Of a stretch of DNA of 64,000 bases, positions 14,497-24,495 are shown piece after piece. Position 1 is the stretch's first letter; every line of letters begins with the position of its first letter. The notes under the pieces are model-generated. The model saw only the letters and a program-made list of their open reading frames with translations, was not told the origin of the DNA and did no database searches. A program made the position numbers and the translations under genes. The DNA is from Candidatus Anderseniibacteriota bacterium (lineage in GTDB: Bacteria; Patescibacteria; Andersenbacteria; UBA10190): the NCBI GenBank assembly GCA_021414205.1, contig JAIOOW010000003.1, positions 186,001 to 250,000 of the forward strand. Reading direction: 5' to 3'.

Positions 14497-16914
14497 ATGA
14501 AACTTTCTACCAATTGGATTAAAGAATTAGTGCCCGGTTTGCAATTGTCTGGGTTAGAAATTGCGGAGCTTTTGACGAACCATAGTTTTGAAACTGTTGT
14601 TGAGCATCAGTATGTAATTGATCCAGCTATTACTGTTGCGCAGATTCTGAAACTAGAACAGCATCCGAATGCAGATCGATTGCGGCTTGCCACAATTACC
14701 GATGGGGAGAATGAAATTCGCGTGGTGTGCGGCGCTCCGAATATTTCAGAAGGGGATGTTGTTCCGTATTCTCCGCCTGGCACCAAAGTATATGACGAAG
14801 ATGGAAAACTGTTTGAATTATCTGTTGCGAAAATTCGAGGCGTCGAAAGTCCGGGGATGTTGAATTCTGCGCGAGAGCTTGGGTTGTCGAACGACCATGG
14901 CGGTATTTTCTTGCTTCCTAAAGATACTCCGCTCGGAACAAAATTATCTGAATATATTGCAGGCGATACGCTGCTTGAAGCAGATATTTTGCCTGATCGT
15001 GCGCATGACTGTTTGTCCCATATCGGAGTTGCAAGAGAGGTTGCCGCTCTTACAAAGCTTTCTGTTCAAGAGCCAGAAACGATGGAACTCCCCGAAGCGT
15101 CTGAGCAGGTTGATGGCTGGAATGTGCGGATAGAAAATCCGGCAAGCGCATCCCGTGTTATGGGGATTGTATTCGAGGGTGCACAAGAAGGTGCGGAAAC
15201 GCCGATTGTTATGCAAGCACGGTTACTTTCTCTTGGCGCTCGGCCCATTAACCCGATAGTCGATTGTACGAACTATGTCATGTTTGAATATGGCCAACCA
15301 TCGCACGCATACGATCAGGCAAAATTGCAGGGTAAGAACATTGCGGTAACAGAAACGAAAAGCGAAGTATTATTCTCGGCACTTAACGGAAAACTATATC
15401 AGCCGGCACATGGCGACCTGCTTATTGAGTGCGAAGGCGAAACTATCGGCCTTGCAGGTATTGTCGGGGGGACGAGTTCGCAGGTTGATAACGCCACCAA
15501 CAATATATTTTTAGAAGTTGCTACGTTTAATGCGTTCGCAATTCAGCAGGCAAGCGCGCATATCGGCCTTCGAACAGAAGCTGCAAGCAGATTCTCAAAA
15601 GGCATTAGCCCTGTTGTTGCCGGTGTTGCTTCGTCTCGATTAGCGCAGCTTATAATATCGCTTACGGGCGCGCAGATGCGCGGCGTAATCGATACAAATC
15701 CTGAGATGCAAACGCCGAAACCCATTATGTTCCGCCCGGCACGCGTGTCTGCATATGCTGGAACTGAAATTTCCGCGGACATTTCAGAAGATATTTTAAT
15801 GCGGTTAGGATTTTCAATTGAAAAAGCCTCTGAAGATCAGTGGGAGATTATTGCTCCTGCGCAGCGCCTTGATATTCTAGGCGAACATGATCTTATAGAT
15901 GAAGTAGTTCGCGTGCACGGCTTGTCTGTAATTGCAGAATCAGACATCGCAATGCAAGCGCCTGCTGTCGCCGTGTCTGACGAAGTTTACTGGATGCATC
16001 AGGTTCGAGAAAAGCTTGTGGAGCTTGGGTTTACGGAAACATACAGCTATTCATTTGAAGATGAAGTATTTGCAACGTTGGTGAATTCGGAAATTCATCC
16101 TCATGTGGAGCTACTTAATCCAATGGCTCCGGAGTTGAAAAAGCTTCGCTACTCTATGCTTCCGGGATTGCTATCTGCCATGATTACAAGTCGAGATGAA
16201 ATGCATCGAGATAAAAATGGAGTTGAGCGCGCACTGTTTGAAATCGGGCGCGTATACCATGTCGGAGATACTGGGGTGGTGCCAGGCGTTATCGAGCGAA
16301 AAGTCATTGCTGGTATTTCTGTTGGCAGCGAAGATAGGTTGCAAGAAGTAATGGATGCATTTGTTGCTCAATATAATCTCGCGCCGCTTGATGTTCGTGA
16401 AGTTGAAAAGCCGTTCGGGAAGTGCCTGCAATATTCGTACGCAGGAGAATTTTTCGGAATCGGATACGTGTTTAGTGCCGAGCTGCTTAAGAAAATGAAA
16501 TATCGCATGCCCGTTGTTGCGTTCGAAGTAAGCGTTGCTGCGCTTATGAAGCACGCACCAGATGTCGAAATTCCTGTCCGTTCGTTGCAAGAAGTACGTG
16601 ATAATTTCAAAATGCCGAATCAATTTATGGAACTTCCAAAATTTCCATCTGTATTTCGAGATATTTCTATTCTTGTACCGAGTGATACGGGAGTAGATGC
16701 CGTTGAATCTGCAATTGATCAAGTTGGCGGGGAGTTGGTTGTTGATGTGGATGTATTCGATGAATTTTCTCAGGATGGGGACGATACGAAAAGCTTGGCG
16801 TTTCATGTCGAGTATCGATCGCCAGATAGAACGCTCACCGATAAGGAGATTTCCGAAATCCACAAAAAGATAGAACATGCGCTAAAGCATCAGTTTTCTG
16901 CGGAAATTCGCTAA
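14497..16914 (+). CDS. pheT: Phenylalanyl-tRNA synthetase beta subunit
   Basis: Beta subunit of PheRS, with tRNA binding and editing domains. At 805 residues it has the full bacterial architecture: B1 (VDP..ITVAQILKLEQHPNAD), the EMAP-like tRNA-binding region, the B3/B4 editing module with GLRTEAASRFSKGI, the B5 helix-turn-helix, the catalytic-like core, and the C-terminal ferredoxin-like anticodon-binding domain (FPSVFRDISILV ... SLAFHVEYRSPDRTLTD). It follows pheS with a one-base gap, so it is coupled. The presence of full editing here contrasts with the trimmed ThrRS at 38324. Confidence 0.96.
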   Translation: MKLSTNWIKELVPGLQLSGLEIAELLTNHSFETVVEHQYVIDPAITVAQILKLEQHPNADRLRLATITDGENEIRVVCGAPNISEGDVVPYSPPGTKVYDEDGKLFELSVAKIRGVESPGMLNSARELGLSNDHGGIFLLPKDTPLGTKLSEYIAGDTLLEADILPDRAHDCLSHIGVAREVAALTKLSVQEPETMELPEASEQVDGWNVRIENPASASRVMGIVFEGAQEGAETPIVMQARLLSLGARPINPIVDCTNYVMFEYGQPSHAYDQAKLQGKNIAVTETKSEVLFSALNGKLYQPAHGDLLIECEGETIGLAGIVGGTSSQVDNATNNIFLEVATFNAFAIQQASAHIGLRTEAASRFSKGISPVVAGVASSRLAQLIISLTGAQMRGVIDTNPEMQTPKPIMFRPARVSAYAGTEISADISEDILMRLGFSIEKASEDQWEIIAPAQRLDILGEHDLIDEVVRVHGLSVIAESDIAMQAPAVAVSDEVYWMHQVREKLVELGFTETYSYSFEDEVFATLVNSEIHPHVELLNPMAPELKKLRYSMLPGLLSAMITSRDEMHRDKNGVERALFEIGRVYHVGDTGVVPGVIERKVIAGISVGSEDRLQEVMDAFVAQYNLAPLDVREVEKPFGKCLQYSYAGEFFGIGYVFSAELLKKMKYRMPVVAFEVSVAALMKHAPDVEIPVRSLQEVRDNFKMPNQFMELPKFPSVFRDISILVPSDTGVDAVESAIDQVGGELVVDVDVFDEFSQDGDDTKSLAFHVEYRSPDRTLTDKEISEIHKKIEHALKHQFSAEIR

Positions 16915-16944
16915 AAATACCCCCTGGCGCCCATCCTCCTTTTC

Positions 16945-16953
16945 TGCTACTGT
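16945..16953 (+). promoter_or_regulatory. Extended -10 promoter of gyrB
   Basis: TG-C-TACTGT at 16945-16953, twelve bases before the gyrB ATG, predicting a leader of about five bases. Confidence 0.5.
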
Positions 16954-16965
16954 TCTTAAGTATCT

Positions 16966-18906
16966 ATGGCAAAGAAATCAGCATCTGCATCATATAACGC
17001 ATCAGCAATTACCGTCCTGGAAGGGTTGGAACCGGTCCGAAAGCGTCCGGGAATGTATATCGGAGGGACGGGCTTAGACGGTCTGCACCACTTAATCTGG
17101 GAAGTCGTAGACAACTGTATCGACGAAGCTATGGGCGGTCACGCAACGCATGTTATCGTGCGCTTGTTGCCTGATAATGTCATTTCCGTAAAAGACGACG
17201 GTCGAGGTATTCCGGTTGAAAAGCATGAGAAGACGAAAAAATCTACGCTCGAAACGGTATTAACCGTATTGCATGCGGGAGGAAAGTTCGGCGGAGAAGG
17301 GTATAAAGTATCTGGAGGATTGCACGGCGTGGGTGTGTCCGTAGTGAACGCATTGTCTGAATGGCTGGAAGCGGAAGTAGAGCGCGATGGCGGAAGGTTC
17401 GTACAAAAATTCAAGCGCGGCGCAGCTCAAGGGGATGTGAAAAAGTTGGCTAAGTCCGATCTTACTGGAACGACGATTACATTTAAGGCAGATAAGGAAA
17501 TTTTCCAAACAATTGAATATAACTGGAATAAAATTCTTCAGCATTTGCGCCAGCAGGCATACTTGACTCCTGGGGTTCGCATTTCTATTTCAGATGAACG
17601 CGAAGCGGGCAAGGTAAAGTCGTACACGTTTTATTTCGAGGGCGGAATTGCGTCGTACGTTCAGCAATTGAACCTAGGGAAAGATGTTAAGAATGAAGAG
17701 ATTTTTTACGCAAAGCGCGAGTATGAAGAGGATCGCATGGTGGAAGTGGCGATGCAATATACCGATGCGTATACCGACCAGATTTTAACATTCGCAAACA
17801 ACATTCATACCATTGAGGGCGGCACACATTTAACAGGGTTTCGAACGGCGCTCACTCGATTAATTAATGATTACGCGCGCAAGAATAGTTTCTTAAAAGA
17901 AAAAGATGACAATCTTACGAACGACGACGTATCCGAAGGGCTCACCGCAATTATTTCCGTAAAGCTTCGCGAACCGCAGTTTGAAGGGCAGACAAAAGGA
18001 AAGTTAGGCACGCAAGAGATGCGAGGCTACGTGAATCAGATGATGATGGAAGCATTCGCCATGTATCTAGAAGAGCATCCTCAAGATGCGCGCAATATCA
18101 TGGCCAAGGTTACGCTTGCCGCAAAGGCTCGCATGGCTGCGCGCGCAGCTCGCGATACTGTGCTTCGCAAAGGAGCTCTCGATGGATTCGCATTGCCGGG
18201 CAAATTGGCAGACTGTTCTGAAAAGGATGCGGCAAAAAGCGAAATTTACATTGTAGAGGGAGACTCTGCTGGAGGTTCTGCAAAGAGCGGACGAGATAGA
18301 AAATTCCAGGCAATCTTGCCACTTCGTGGAAAAATTTTGAACGTAGAACGCGCTCGATTAGATAAAATGCTTCAGAACAACGAAGTGAAGGCGCTGATTA
18401 TCGCCATGGGCGCTGGTATTGGAGAGGACATGGACGTTAGCAAGCTTCGCTACCACAGAATCATTATCGCAACGGACGCCGATGTAGACGGATCTCATAT
18501 CCGAACGCTTCTTCTTACATTCTTCTTCAGATACTTCCAAGCAGTTATCGAAGGCGGATACTTATACATCGCGCAGCCGCCACTCTATAAAATTCAAAAA
18601 GGAAAGCAGGAACACTTCGTATATACCGACCAAGAAAAAGAAAAAACATTGAAAAAGATGGGAGTGACAGAAGAAGACGCCGGTTCAGAGGTAAAAATTC
18701 AGCGATATAAAGGATTGGGGGAAATGAATCCTCGCGAATTGTGGGATACTACGATGGACCCGGCGAATCGTATTTTGAAGCAAGTAACCATCGCGGATGT
18801 AGCCGAAGCTGATCGCATGTTCGACGTATTGATGGGAAGCGATGTTGCTCCTCGCAAAAAGTGGATTCAAACGCACGCAAAGACAGTAGAAAATTTGGAC
18901 ATATAA
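16966..18906 (+). CDS. gyrB: DNA gyrase subunit B
   Basis: ATPase subunit of gyrase, introducing negative supercoils. The 646 residues match the short (non-enterobacterial) GyrB. The GHKL ATPase has EVVDNCIDEA, DDGRGIP and GGLHGVGVSVVNALS. The transducer follows, then the TOPRIM domain with YIVEGDSAGGSAKSGRDR and TDADVDGSHIRTLLLTFFFR. The C-terminus is QRYKGLGEMNPRELWDTTMDP. No gyrA is in the window. The gene stands alone with its own extended -10. ParE is an alternative, but GyrB motif spacing and the lack of a nearby parC favour gyrase. Confidence 0.93.
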   Translation: MAKKSASASYNASAITVLEGLEPVRKRPGMYIGGTGLDGLHHLIWEVVDNCIDEAMGGHATHVIVRLLPDNVISVKDDGRGIPVEKHEKTKKSTLETVLTVLHAGGKFGGEGYKVSGGLHGVGVSVVNALSEWLEAEVERDGGRFVQKFKRGAAQGDVKKLAKSDLTGTTITFKADKEIFQTIEYNWNKILQHLRQQAYLTPGVRISISDEREAGKVKSYTFYFEGGIASYVQQLNLGKDVKNEEIFYAKREYEEDRMVEVAMQYTDAYTDQILTFANNIHTIEGGTHLTGFRTALTRLINDYARKNSFLKEKDDNLTNDDVSEGLTAIISVKLREPQFEGQTKGKLGTQEMRGYVNQMMMEAFAMYLEEHPQDARNIMAKVTLAAKARMAARAARDTVLRKGALDGFALPGKLADCSEKDAAKSEIYIVEGDSAGGSAKSGRDRKFQAILPLRGKILNVERARLDKMLQNNEVKALIIAMGAGIGEDMDVSKLRYHRIIIATDADVDGSHIRTLLLTFFFRYFQAVIEGGYLYIAQPPLYKIQKGKQEHFVYTDQEKEKTLKKMGVTEEDAGSEVKIQRYKGLGEMNPRELWDTTMDPANRILKQVTIADVAEADRMFDVLMGSDVAPRKKWIQTHAKTVENLDI

Positions 18907-18908
18907 AT

Positions 18909-18937
18909 TTGCGTTTTTCGCTTTTCTGTTGCATACA
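18909..18937 (+). promoter_or_regulatory. Promoter of the threonine-aldolase-like gene
   Basis: TTGCGT at 18909-18914, 17-bp spacer, CATACA at 18932-18937. The leader of about 55 bases carries the Shine-Dalgarno AAGGAGAG at 18984-18991. Confidence 0.55.
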
Positions 18938-18997
18938 GAGGAGTGCTGTTGTGCTGTTTTGATTGATCGGAGTGTACGTTTTCAAGGAGAGAGGGTT

Positions 18998-20044
18998 ATG
19001 TTCGCTGCAGATTATTACGGTGCTCCGCATCAGAATGTGCTGAACGCAATCGGCAGTCTTGCGAGCAATTGGGGACGAGGTGCCTACGGGGGCGATGAGC
19101 TGACTCGCGTTGCGCAACATGCGGTGCGGGAAAGGTTTGGACTTTGCGACGATGCAGGAGTCTTCTTTGTTCCGACTGGAACAGCGGGAAACTTGCTTGC
19201 AACCGCCACGCTCGTTCCGCATCCGTGGCAAGCTCTTATGTGTGTAGAAAATGCGCACATGACGAAGTATGAAGCAGGCGGTCCGGAAAGCCGAGGGCAC
19301 AAGATTATTCCATTGCCCCATAAGCATGGAAAAATTGATATTCTTCGCGCGCGAGGGATCGTGCATGCAATGCGGCAAGATACGCACCAAGTGAATCCCG
19401 GAATGCTTGCAGTCGCAAATGCTACAGAGCTCGGGACTGCATATAAACAGAAAGAGTTGTACGCATTCGGGCAGTTCGCAACGGATTGCAATATTCGACT
19501 CCACATGGATGGGTCTCGGCTTGGGTACGCCATGATGGCGACTGAGTTGCCTGAAATATTCAGGAGCTATGGATTCGACACCCTGATGCTCGGGCTTACC
19601 AAAGTCGGGGCGCTGGATGTGGACGTTCTGATCGTGGCGGACCCGGTACTTGCTCGAACGGTTGCGGTGTACTATCACAAGCAATGTGGATACACGCGAG
19701 CCCGGATGCAGGGGGCCGCGGTTCAGGTGAGCGCAATGCTGCAAGATGATCTGTGGTTGAAGAATGCCTCTCGTGCGAACCAAATGGCCGTATATCTACG
19801 GGATACGCTCTGGAAGAGGCTGCGCGTGGATGCAGCATACCCGGTAGAAACAAATGCATTGTTTGTCAAAGTTCCGCCCAAGGTTGCGCAGGCGCTTAAA
19901 GAAGGCGGCTGGGCATATATCTGGACAGATCCGTGGGAAAACGACGACGGGTGTGTGGTTCGGTTTATGACATCGTGGGCGACGACAGACGAGCATGTCG
20001 ATGAGCTGCGTGCGTTTCTCGAGCAAGAGATGTTTCATAAGTAG
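18998..20044 (+). CDS. Threonine aldolase-like PLP enzyme (beta-eliminating lyase family)
   Basis: A 348-residue fold-type I PLP enzyme of the threonine aldolase / beta-eliminating lyase family. It begins MFAADYYGAPHQNVLNAIGS, like the F.SD.. start of the family, with the phosphate-cup segment VPTGTAGNLLATATL, the Asp in HMDGSRLGYAMM that holds the pyridine nitrogen, and the Schiff-base Lys in LGLTKVGAL. The likely reaction is glycine plus acetaldehyde from threonine, but substrate is not certain. The ATG at 18998 has a strong Shine-Dalgarno seven bases upstream. It is a single-gene unit with its own promoter and terminator. Confidence 0.82.
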   Translation: MFAADYYGAPHQNVLNAIGSLASNWGRGAYGGDELTRVAQHAVRERFGLCDDAGVFFVPTGTAGNLLATATLVPHPWQALMCVENAHMTKYEAGGPESRGHKIIPLPHKHGKIDILRARGIVHAMRQDTHQVNPGMLAVANATELGTAYKQKELYAFGQFATDCNIRLHMDGSRLGYAMMATELPEIFRSYGFDTLMLGLTKVGALDVDVLIVADPVLARTVAVYYHKQCGYTRARMQGAAVQVSAMLQDDLWLKNASRANQMAVYLRDTLWKRLRVDAAYPVETNALFVKVPPKVAQALKEGGWAYIWTDPWENDDGCVVRFMTSWATTDEHVDELRAFLEQEMFHK

Positions 20045-20058
20045 TAGTTTTTTGGTCG

Positions 20059-20092
20059 AACCGCCGGCATACGGATGCATGGCGGTTTTTTC
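20059..20092 (+). terminator. Rho-independent terminator
   Basis: AACCGCC/GGCGGTT with inner GCAT/ATGC, followed by TTTTC. Ends the aldolase unit. Confidence 0.88.
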
Positions 20093-20126
20093 TTTAAAAA
20101 ATCGTATGGTATTTGTTCTGCGCACC

Positions 20127-20135
20127 TGCTAGGGT
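20127..20135 (+). promoter_or_regulatory. Extended -10 before the large surface protein
   Basis: TG-C-TAGGGT at 20127-20135, six bases before the ATG at 20142. The hexamer is weak but placed as in the other leaderless genes. Confidence 0.4.
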
Positions 20136-20141
20136 GTAAGT

Positions 20142-23100
20142 ATGTACTCATCTTATTTACGTTTCAAAAAGTTTATTTCCGCGTTGACAATCGCATTATT
20201 TGCTGTTGTTAATCCATTACTTTCGTTTGTTCCTGCAGCGCATGCAAGCGAAGGTGACGTAACAGATTCTATAGTATCTACTCCTGTTGATGCTCCAGTA
20301 GATCAGCCGAGCGATATCGCGACGCCTTCTGACGCACCTGCACCGAGCGATACTCCTGCTCCGTCCGATACTCCAACTCCTACGGATACGCCCGTAGCTT
20401 CAGATACGAGTGCGCCGGTAGATCCAACTCCTGTTCCGGAAACAACGCCAGCACCAACAACTTCTTCTGATCCCGTGAATACAGATGATGGTGTATGGCA
20501 GATGCTCGCGAACGGCAAAGCATTAACGCGAGATGCGGTAAATATGAGTACTACATATGTTGCTCCGCAAAATTCGAAAGTTACGGTTCATTTTACTCAG
20601 CTTCCAGAAACACCAGGAAATCTTACAATTCAAGAAATTAAATTATCTGCTGATCAGCAGAAGCAATTAGGTGCGCTCTCTGATACCGCATACGACATTT
20701 CTTCCAACATGGAAAATGGAACTTTTAAATATGACTTAACACTTCCGAATCCGACTGGAAACAAAGATGCAACGGTAAAGTACTCAGAAACAGTTAGCGA
20801 TTTACCAAGTGCGCAAAACGTTACGCAGAAAACATCCGTAGATACAGATGAAAATACTATTACCATTACGGGATTGAACCATTTTACGATTTTTACTCTT
20901 GTTGGTCATTATGCGCTCGATGGATCTGGTACTGATACCGGAACAGCTGCAAATGATGGAACGGTAAATGGAACAACGGACAATGGTTCGGGTGCTACGC
21001 TTCAATTCTCGAATACCGACAGCAAGCATTTTAATGGAACAAGTGACTATATTCGAGTAGAGCGAACTGGCCATCCAGAGTTGGACCCAAGCGAAGTAAC
21101 ACTGTCTCTTTGGGCAAAGCTTGACGCTCTGAATGAAAACTATTCAAAGACAATTGCAGGTCGTGCAGGCGGAAGTAACGGATTAACCTATGGATTGAAG
21201 TTTTTGGATGGGTCTTCGAATAACGCGATTCAGGCGCAAGTACGGACACAATCATCGGGAAGTATTACTCTTACCTATGAAATTTCTCCACTAGATCTCG
21301 CATGGCATCAATATGCTGTTTCTTACGGAATATCAGATGGTGGAAATGTGAAGTTGTATGTAGATGGTGTTGTTAAAGCGTCTCAAAATAATATTGGAGC
21401 TGTGTTGGATTACAGAACAGCATTTTCTGATGATGACCTCTTTATTGGTAGAGATGGTCTTGGTAATTATTATAAGGGCTCGGTAGATGATGTTCGAATG
21501 TATAATGGTCAGCTTGCTGATTCGCAAGTGGCAGTTCTTGCCGCAGGCTATGAAGACATAACTGCTCCAGACGTTCCCACTCTCGATTCGCCTGCGAGCC
21601 CCTCAATTATTCAGCCTTCTGCAGCGACGCTAAAGTGGAACACGGTGACAGACCCAAGTTCTCCGGTTACATATAAATACGAATCTTCGTATTCAAGTAC
21701 AGTTGGTGCAAACAATGCATTTACTTCGCCTATATATGGACCGGTAGTTAAAACGACGAATGAGATTGACGCAACGCATTCACCTGACCACTTATACTAT
21801 TGGCAAGTGCAAGCTTGTGATGCTAGAGGAAACTGCAGCGATTGGTCTGGCCCATGGCAGGTAACGATTGATGGTACAAAGCCTGTAATTGCTTCTCATT
21901 CCGATATTACAACAGAAGCAACGTCGGCTCTTGGCGCATCTGCAACGTTCACTTTGCCTACTGCAACAGACGCTGTTGATGGAACGGATACGGTAACATG
22001 TGATAAAAATTCTGGGGATACTTTTCCAATTGGAACAACGCAAGTTAATTGCGATGCAACTGATACTGCTGGCAATCATGCATTGCAAACGCACTTTAAT
22101 ATAGTCGTTCAGGACACAATTTCACCAACAACTCCGACTACGCCAACAGTTGCAACTTCTCCAACGAATAACAACAAACCAACATGGAGTTGGTCACCTG
22201 CGCCAACTGACGCAGTAGGGGTAGATCATTACGTTTTGTACTGGGGAACAGCGGCAGGATCTGAAACGTATTCTCAAGCAGTTTCAGGCACCAGTTATAC
22301 GCTCACTGCGCCACAAGCTCTTGCGGACGGGACGTGGTATGCAAAAGTGAAGGCATTTGACGCTGCGGGCAACTTTAGTACAAGCGGTAACGGATCAGTA
22401 GTGATTGATACTATTGCTCCAACTGCACCAAATCCGATTTCTCCTGCTGACGGATTTGCGGCAAAGCCGGTAGCAATTAGTCAGACATGGGATCACATTT
22501 CAGACGCAGTTCAGTATCAGTACCAGAGCTGTTACTCCGATCCCGGCACAGGTGTTGTATGCTCTGGAGCAAATTTAAAATCCCAATCGTATTACACTGG
22601 AACTACGAAGAATATTGGAAGCGGACAACCGGATAGTCATTTCTGGTGGCATGTCCGAGCAAAAGATGCTGCGGGGAATTGGAGTCCGTATGGGCAGGCG
22701 TTTGAGCTATATATTGACGGAACAGCACCAGTAACCACCGATTCTGGAACGGATACTGATTGGCACAAGGATAACGTAACAGTAACTCTCGCATGTGCGG
22801 ATAGTTTAAGTGGTTGCGCTACGACGTACTGGAGTATCGATAGCACTCCGACAATCGCTACTCATGACGGCACAGGTAGCTCAGTAGTGGTATCGACAAC
22901 AGGTATTCACACGATTCAATACTTCTCTGTTGATCATGCTGACAATGCAGAAGCTGTGAAGACTGCTGCAAATCAGGTACAGATTGATAAGGTAACGCCA
23001 GCAATGCCGTCATTCATCGGATCTATTGTTTCCCCAACTAATAATCCTGTAGTTTCTTGGACATGGGGCGCTATTACTGACGCAGATTCTGGACTTCAGC

Positions 23101-24287
23101 ATTATCAGTATATGTTGCGAGATGCAGCTTCGACTATAATCGATTCTGGATTCACAACTCTTACGACATATTCGCACACGTTTTCAGTGAATGGAGTGTA
23201 TACGTTCTTCCTACGAGCGATTGATAATGCGGGGAATAAAGGAGCGGGCGCAACATCCTCAGTGACGTTAGACGTAAGCGCTCCTGATAATCCGTCTGCA
23301 GATAATGCGGGAGGAAACTACGCATCCCCAGTAACTGTTGCGCTAACGAGTAACGATCCAACAGTGAATGGAGTAAGTTCAAATCCGACAACTATCCGTT
23401 ACACGACCGACGGCACAAATCCTGATGCAAGCAGTACGCTGTATGCTGGATCAATTACAATCAATCAAGATACTACGCTAAAAGCAATTGCGTATGATGC
23501 GGTCGGAAATGCTTCAGGAGTTATGACAGAAGTGTATTATGTTGCTCCAGTAATCACTGATGTAACTTCTTCTGCGAATAGCAACCCAGCATCAGAGCGC
23601 GTTATTCATTGGGCAACAAATATCAACTCAGATTCACGCGTCGTATTTGGAACAACCTCAGTTTCAGACACTGACGCAACAACAGCAGGGTCTCCAAGCT
23701 ATGGATATGGCCAGTCATCTGATCACCTGGACATTAGTCCAAATGGCGTAGTGACGCACACGGTAACAATTACAGGATTGAATTCATTCACGACGTACTT
23801 TTACCGCGTAATTTCTGCAGAAACGTTAGCAACACTGAGTGCTGAATACTCATTCGGAACAGAGGCTACCGATGGCAACCCAGGACCAAATGGCGATTCT
23901 GGAAGCTCTTCCGGATCATCTGATAATTCTGGGTCTTCAACAGGTAAAGTATTAGGCGCTACTACAAAGGCATCGCCTACACCAACTCCTGCTGTAATCT
24001 CTGGTACATCGGTAGATCTTGAATCTACGAATCCAGCAGCTAGTAAAGGTTCAAATGGGTCAGGATCTGGTACAGGTTCTCCTGAAGCGTCAGCATCCCC
24101 AAGCCCTTCTGTGAGCCCGTCTCCTGAAGCGTCACCGGAAATAAGTCCTACGCCAAGCCCGACTCCGCAAAGCGAGAATGGTAAGGCATTCCAGTGGTCG
24201 TGGTGGTGGCTAGTATTGCTTGCAATCATCGCAGGAGGAATCTGGTACTGGAGAAGAAACAACACGAACAACGACGTTACTCCGTAA
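20142..24287 (+). CDS. Large secreted multidomain surface protein (LamG, HYR, Ig-like, CHB_HEX_C), C-terminally anchored
   Basis: A 1381-residue exported protein. The signal peptide ends near AHA (residue 35). A Pro/Thr/Asp-rich linker follows (about 45-110), then a LamG/concanavalin-like domain (about 255-470) and fibronectin-type repeats. A HYR-like domain (about 578-656) and more Ig-like units beginning with TAP-type joints come next, then a chitobiase C-terminal-like domain with IRYTTDGTNPDAS (about 1083-1130). A fibronectin-like repeat and a Ser/Gly/Pro-rich stalk precede a C-terminal membrane helix WSWWWLVLLAIIAGGIWYW with a basic tail. There is no LPXTG. Such proteins bind glycans or other cells; an adhesin role in host attachment is inferred. 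The DNA repeats are irregular. Confidence 0.85.
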   Translation: MYSSYLRFKKFISALTIALFAVVNPLLSFVPAAHASEGDVTDSIVSTPVDAPVDQPSDIATPSDAPAPSDTPAPSDTPTPTDTPVASDTSAPVDPTPVPETTPAPTTSSDPVNTDDGVWQMLANGKALTRDAVNMSTTYVAPQNSKVTVHFTQLPETPGNLTIQEIKLSADQQKQLGALSDTAYDISSNMENGTFKYDLTLPNPTGNKDATVKYSETVSDLPSAQNVTQKTSVDTDENTITITGLNHFTIFTLVGHYALDGSGTDTGTAANDGTVNGTTDNGSGATLQFSNTDSKHFNGTSDYIRVERTGHPELDPSEVTLSLWAKLDALNENYSKTIAGRAGGSNGLTYGLKFLDGSSNNAIQAQVRTQSSGSITLTYEISPLDLAWHQYAVSYGISDGGNVKLYVDGVVKASQNNIGAVLDYRTAFSDDDLFIGRDGLGNYYKGSVDDVRMYNGQLADSQVAVLAAGYEDITAPDVPTLDSPASPSIIQPSAATLKWNTVTDPSSPVTYKYESSYSSTVGANNAFTSPIYGPVVKTTNEIDATHSPDHLYYWQVQACDARGNCSDWSGPWQVTIDGTKPVIASHSDITTEATSALGASATFTLPTATDAVDGTDTVTCDKNSGDTFPIGTTQVNCDATDTAGNHALQTHFNIVVQDTISPTTPTTPTVATSPTNNNKPTWSWSPAPTDAVGVDHYVLYWGTAAGSETYSQAVSGTSYTLTAPQALADGTWYAKVKAFDAAGNFSTSGNGSVVIDTIAPTAPNPISPADGFAAKPVAISQTWDHISDAVQYQYQSCYSDPGTGVVCSGANLKSQSYYTGTTKNIGSGQPDSHFWWHVRAKDAAGNWSPYGQAFELYIDGTAPVTTDSGTDTDWHKDNVTVTLACADSLSGCATTYWSIDSTPTIATHDGTGSSVVVSTTGIHTIQYFSVDHADNAEAVKTAANQVQIDKVTPAMPSFIGSIVSPTNNPVVSWTWGAITDADSGLQHYQYMLRDAASTIIDSGFTTLTTYSHTFSVNGVYTFFLRAIDNAGNKGAGATSSVTLDVSAPDNPSADNAGGNYASPVTVALTSNDPTVNGVSSNPTTIRYTTDGTNPDASSTLYAGSITINQDTTLKAIAYDAVGNASGVMTEVYYVAPVITDVTSSANSNPASERVIHWATNINSDSRVVFGTTSVSDTDATTAGSPSYGYGQSSDHLDISPNGVVTHTVTITGLNSFTTYFYRVISAETLATLSAEYSFGTEATDGNPGPNGDSGSSSGSSDNSGSSTGKVLGATTKASPTPTPAVISGTSVDLESTNPAASKGSNGSGSGTGSPEASASPSPSVSPSPEASPEISPTPSPTPQSENGKAFQWSWWWLVLLAIIAGGIWYWRRNNTNNDVTP

Positions 24288-24311
24288 AGATACTAAATAC
24301 ATATCGCTCCA

Positions 24312-24333
24312 TTTCCCGCCTATTGGCGGGAAA
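24312..24333 (+). terminator. Hairpin after the surface protein gene
   Basis: Perfect stem TTTCCCGCC/GGCGGGAAA with a TATT loop. No T-run follows at once, so it may be a weak terminator or an mRNA 3' stabiliser. Confidence 0.45.
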
Positions 24334-24365
24334 GTGCTATATAAAGGCTCTTTTATTATTAAATA

Positions 24366-24394
24366 TTGACAAAATAGTAATATAAGAGTATAAT
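24366..24394 (+). promoter_or_regulatory. Perfect consensus promoter
   Basis: TTGACA at 24366-24371, 17-bp spacer, TATAAT at 24389-24394: exact consensus in all twelve positions. It drives a leader and a 56-residue gene. It is the strongest sigma-70-type promoter in the window. Confidence 0.9.
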
Positions 24395-24400
24395 GGCACT

Positions 24401-24486
24401 ATTCAGTGATTCTAGTTCTTTTGAAGAATCAATAGAGCAGTCGACATTCGTTTGTTGACTACGCGTGATAAGGATCTTTTGGAGGG
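24401..24486 (+). promoter_or_regulatory. Folded 5' leader with Shine-Dalgarno
   Basis: Two hairpins: TGATTCT/AGAATCA (24408-24414 with 24425-24431) and AGTCGAC/GTTGACT (24439-24445 with 24454-24460), the latter with a G-U pair in plus-strand RNA. Shine-Dalgarno GGAGGG follows at 24481-24486. Confidence 0.55.
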
Positions 24487-24495
24487 ATGATTGTT

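Noticed and set aside
18936..18955. Leader peptide after GAGGAG upstream of the aldolase gene
   Set aside because: The frame would be three codons long (GTG CTG TTT stop), with no attenuator structure behind it.
11836..24333. Similar hairpins CCCGCC/GGCGGG at 11836-11860 and 24312-24333 as a dispersed repeat family
   Set aside because: Only the short core is shared; loops and flanks differ, and no third copy was seen.
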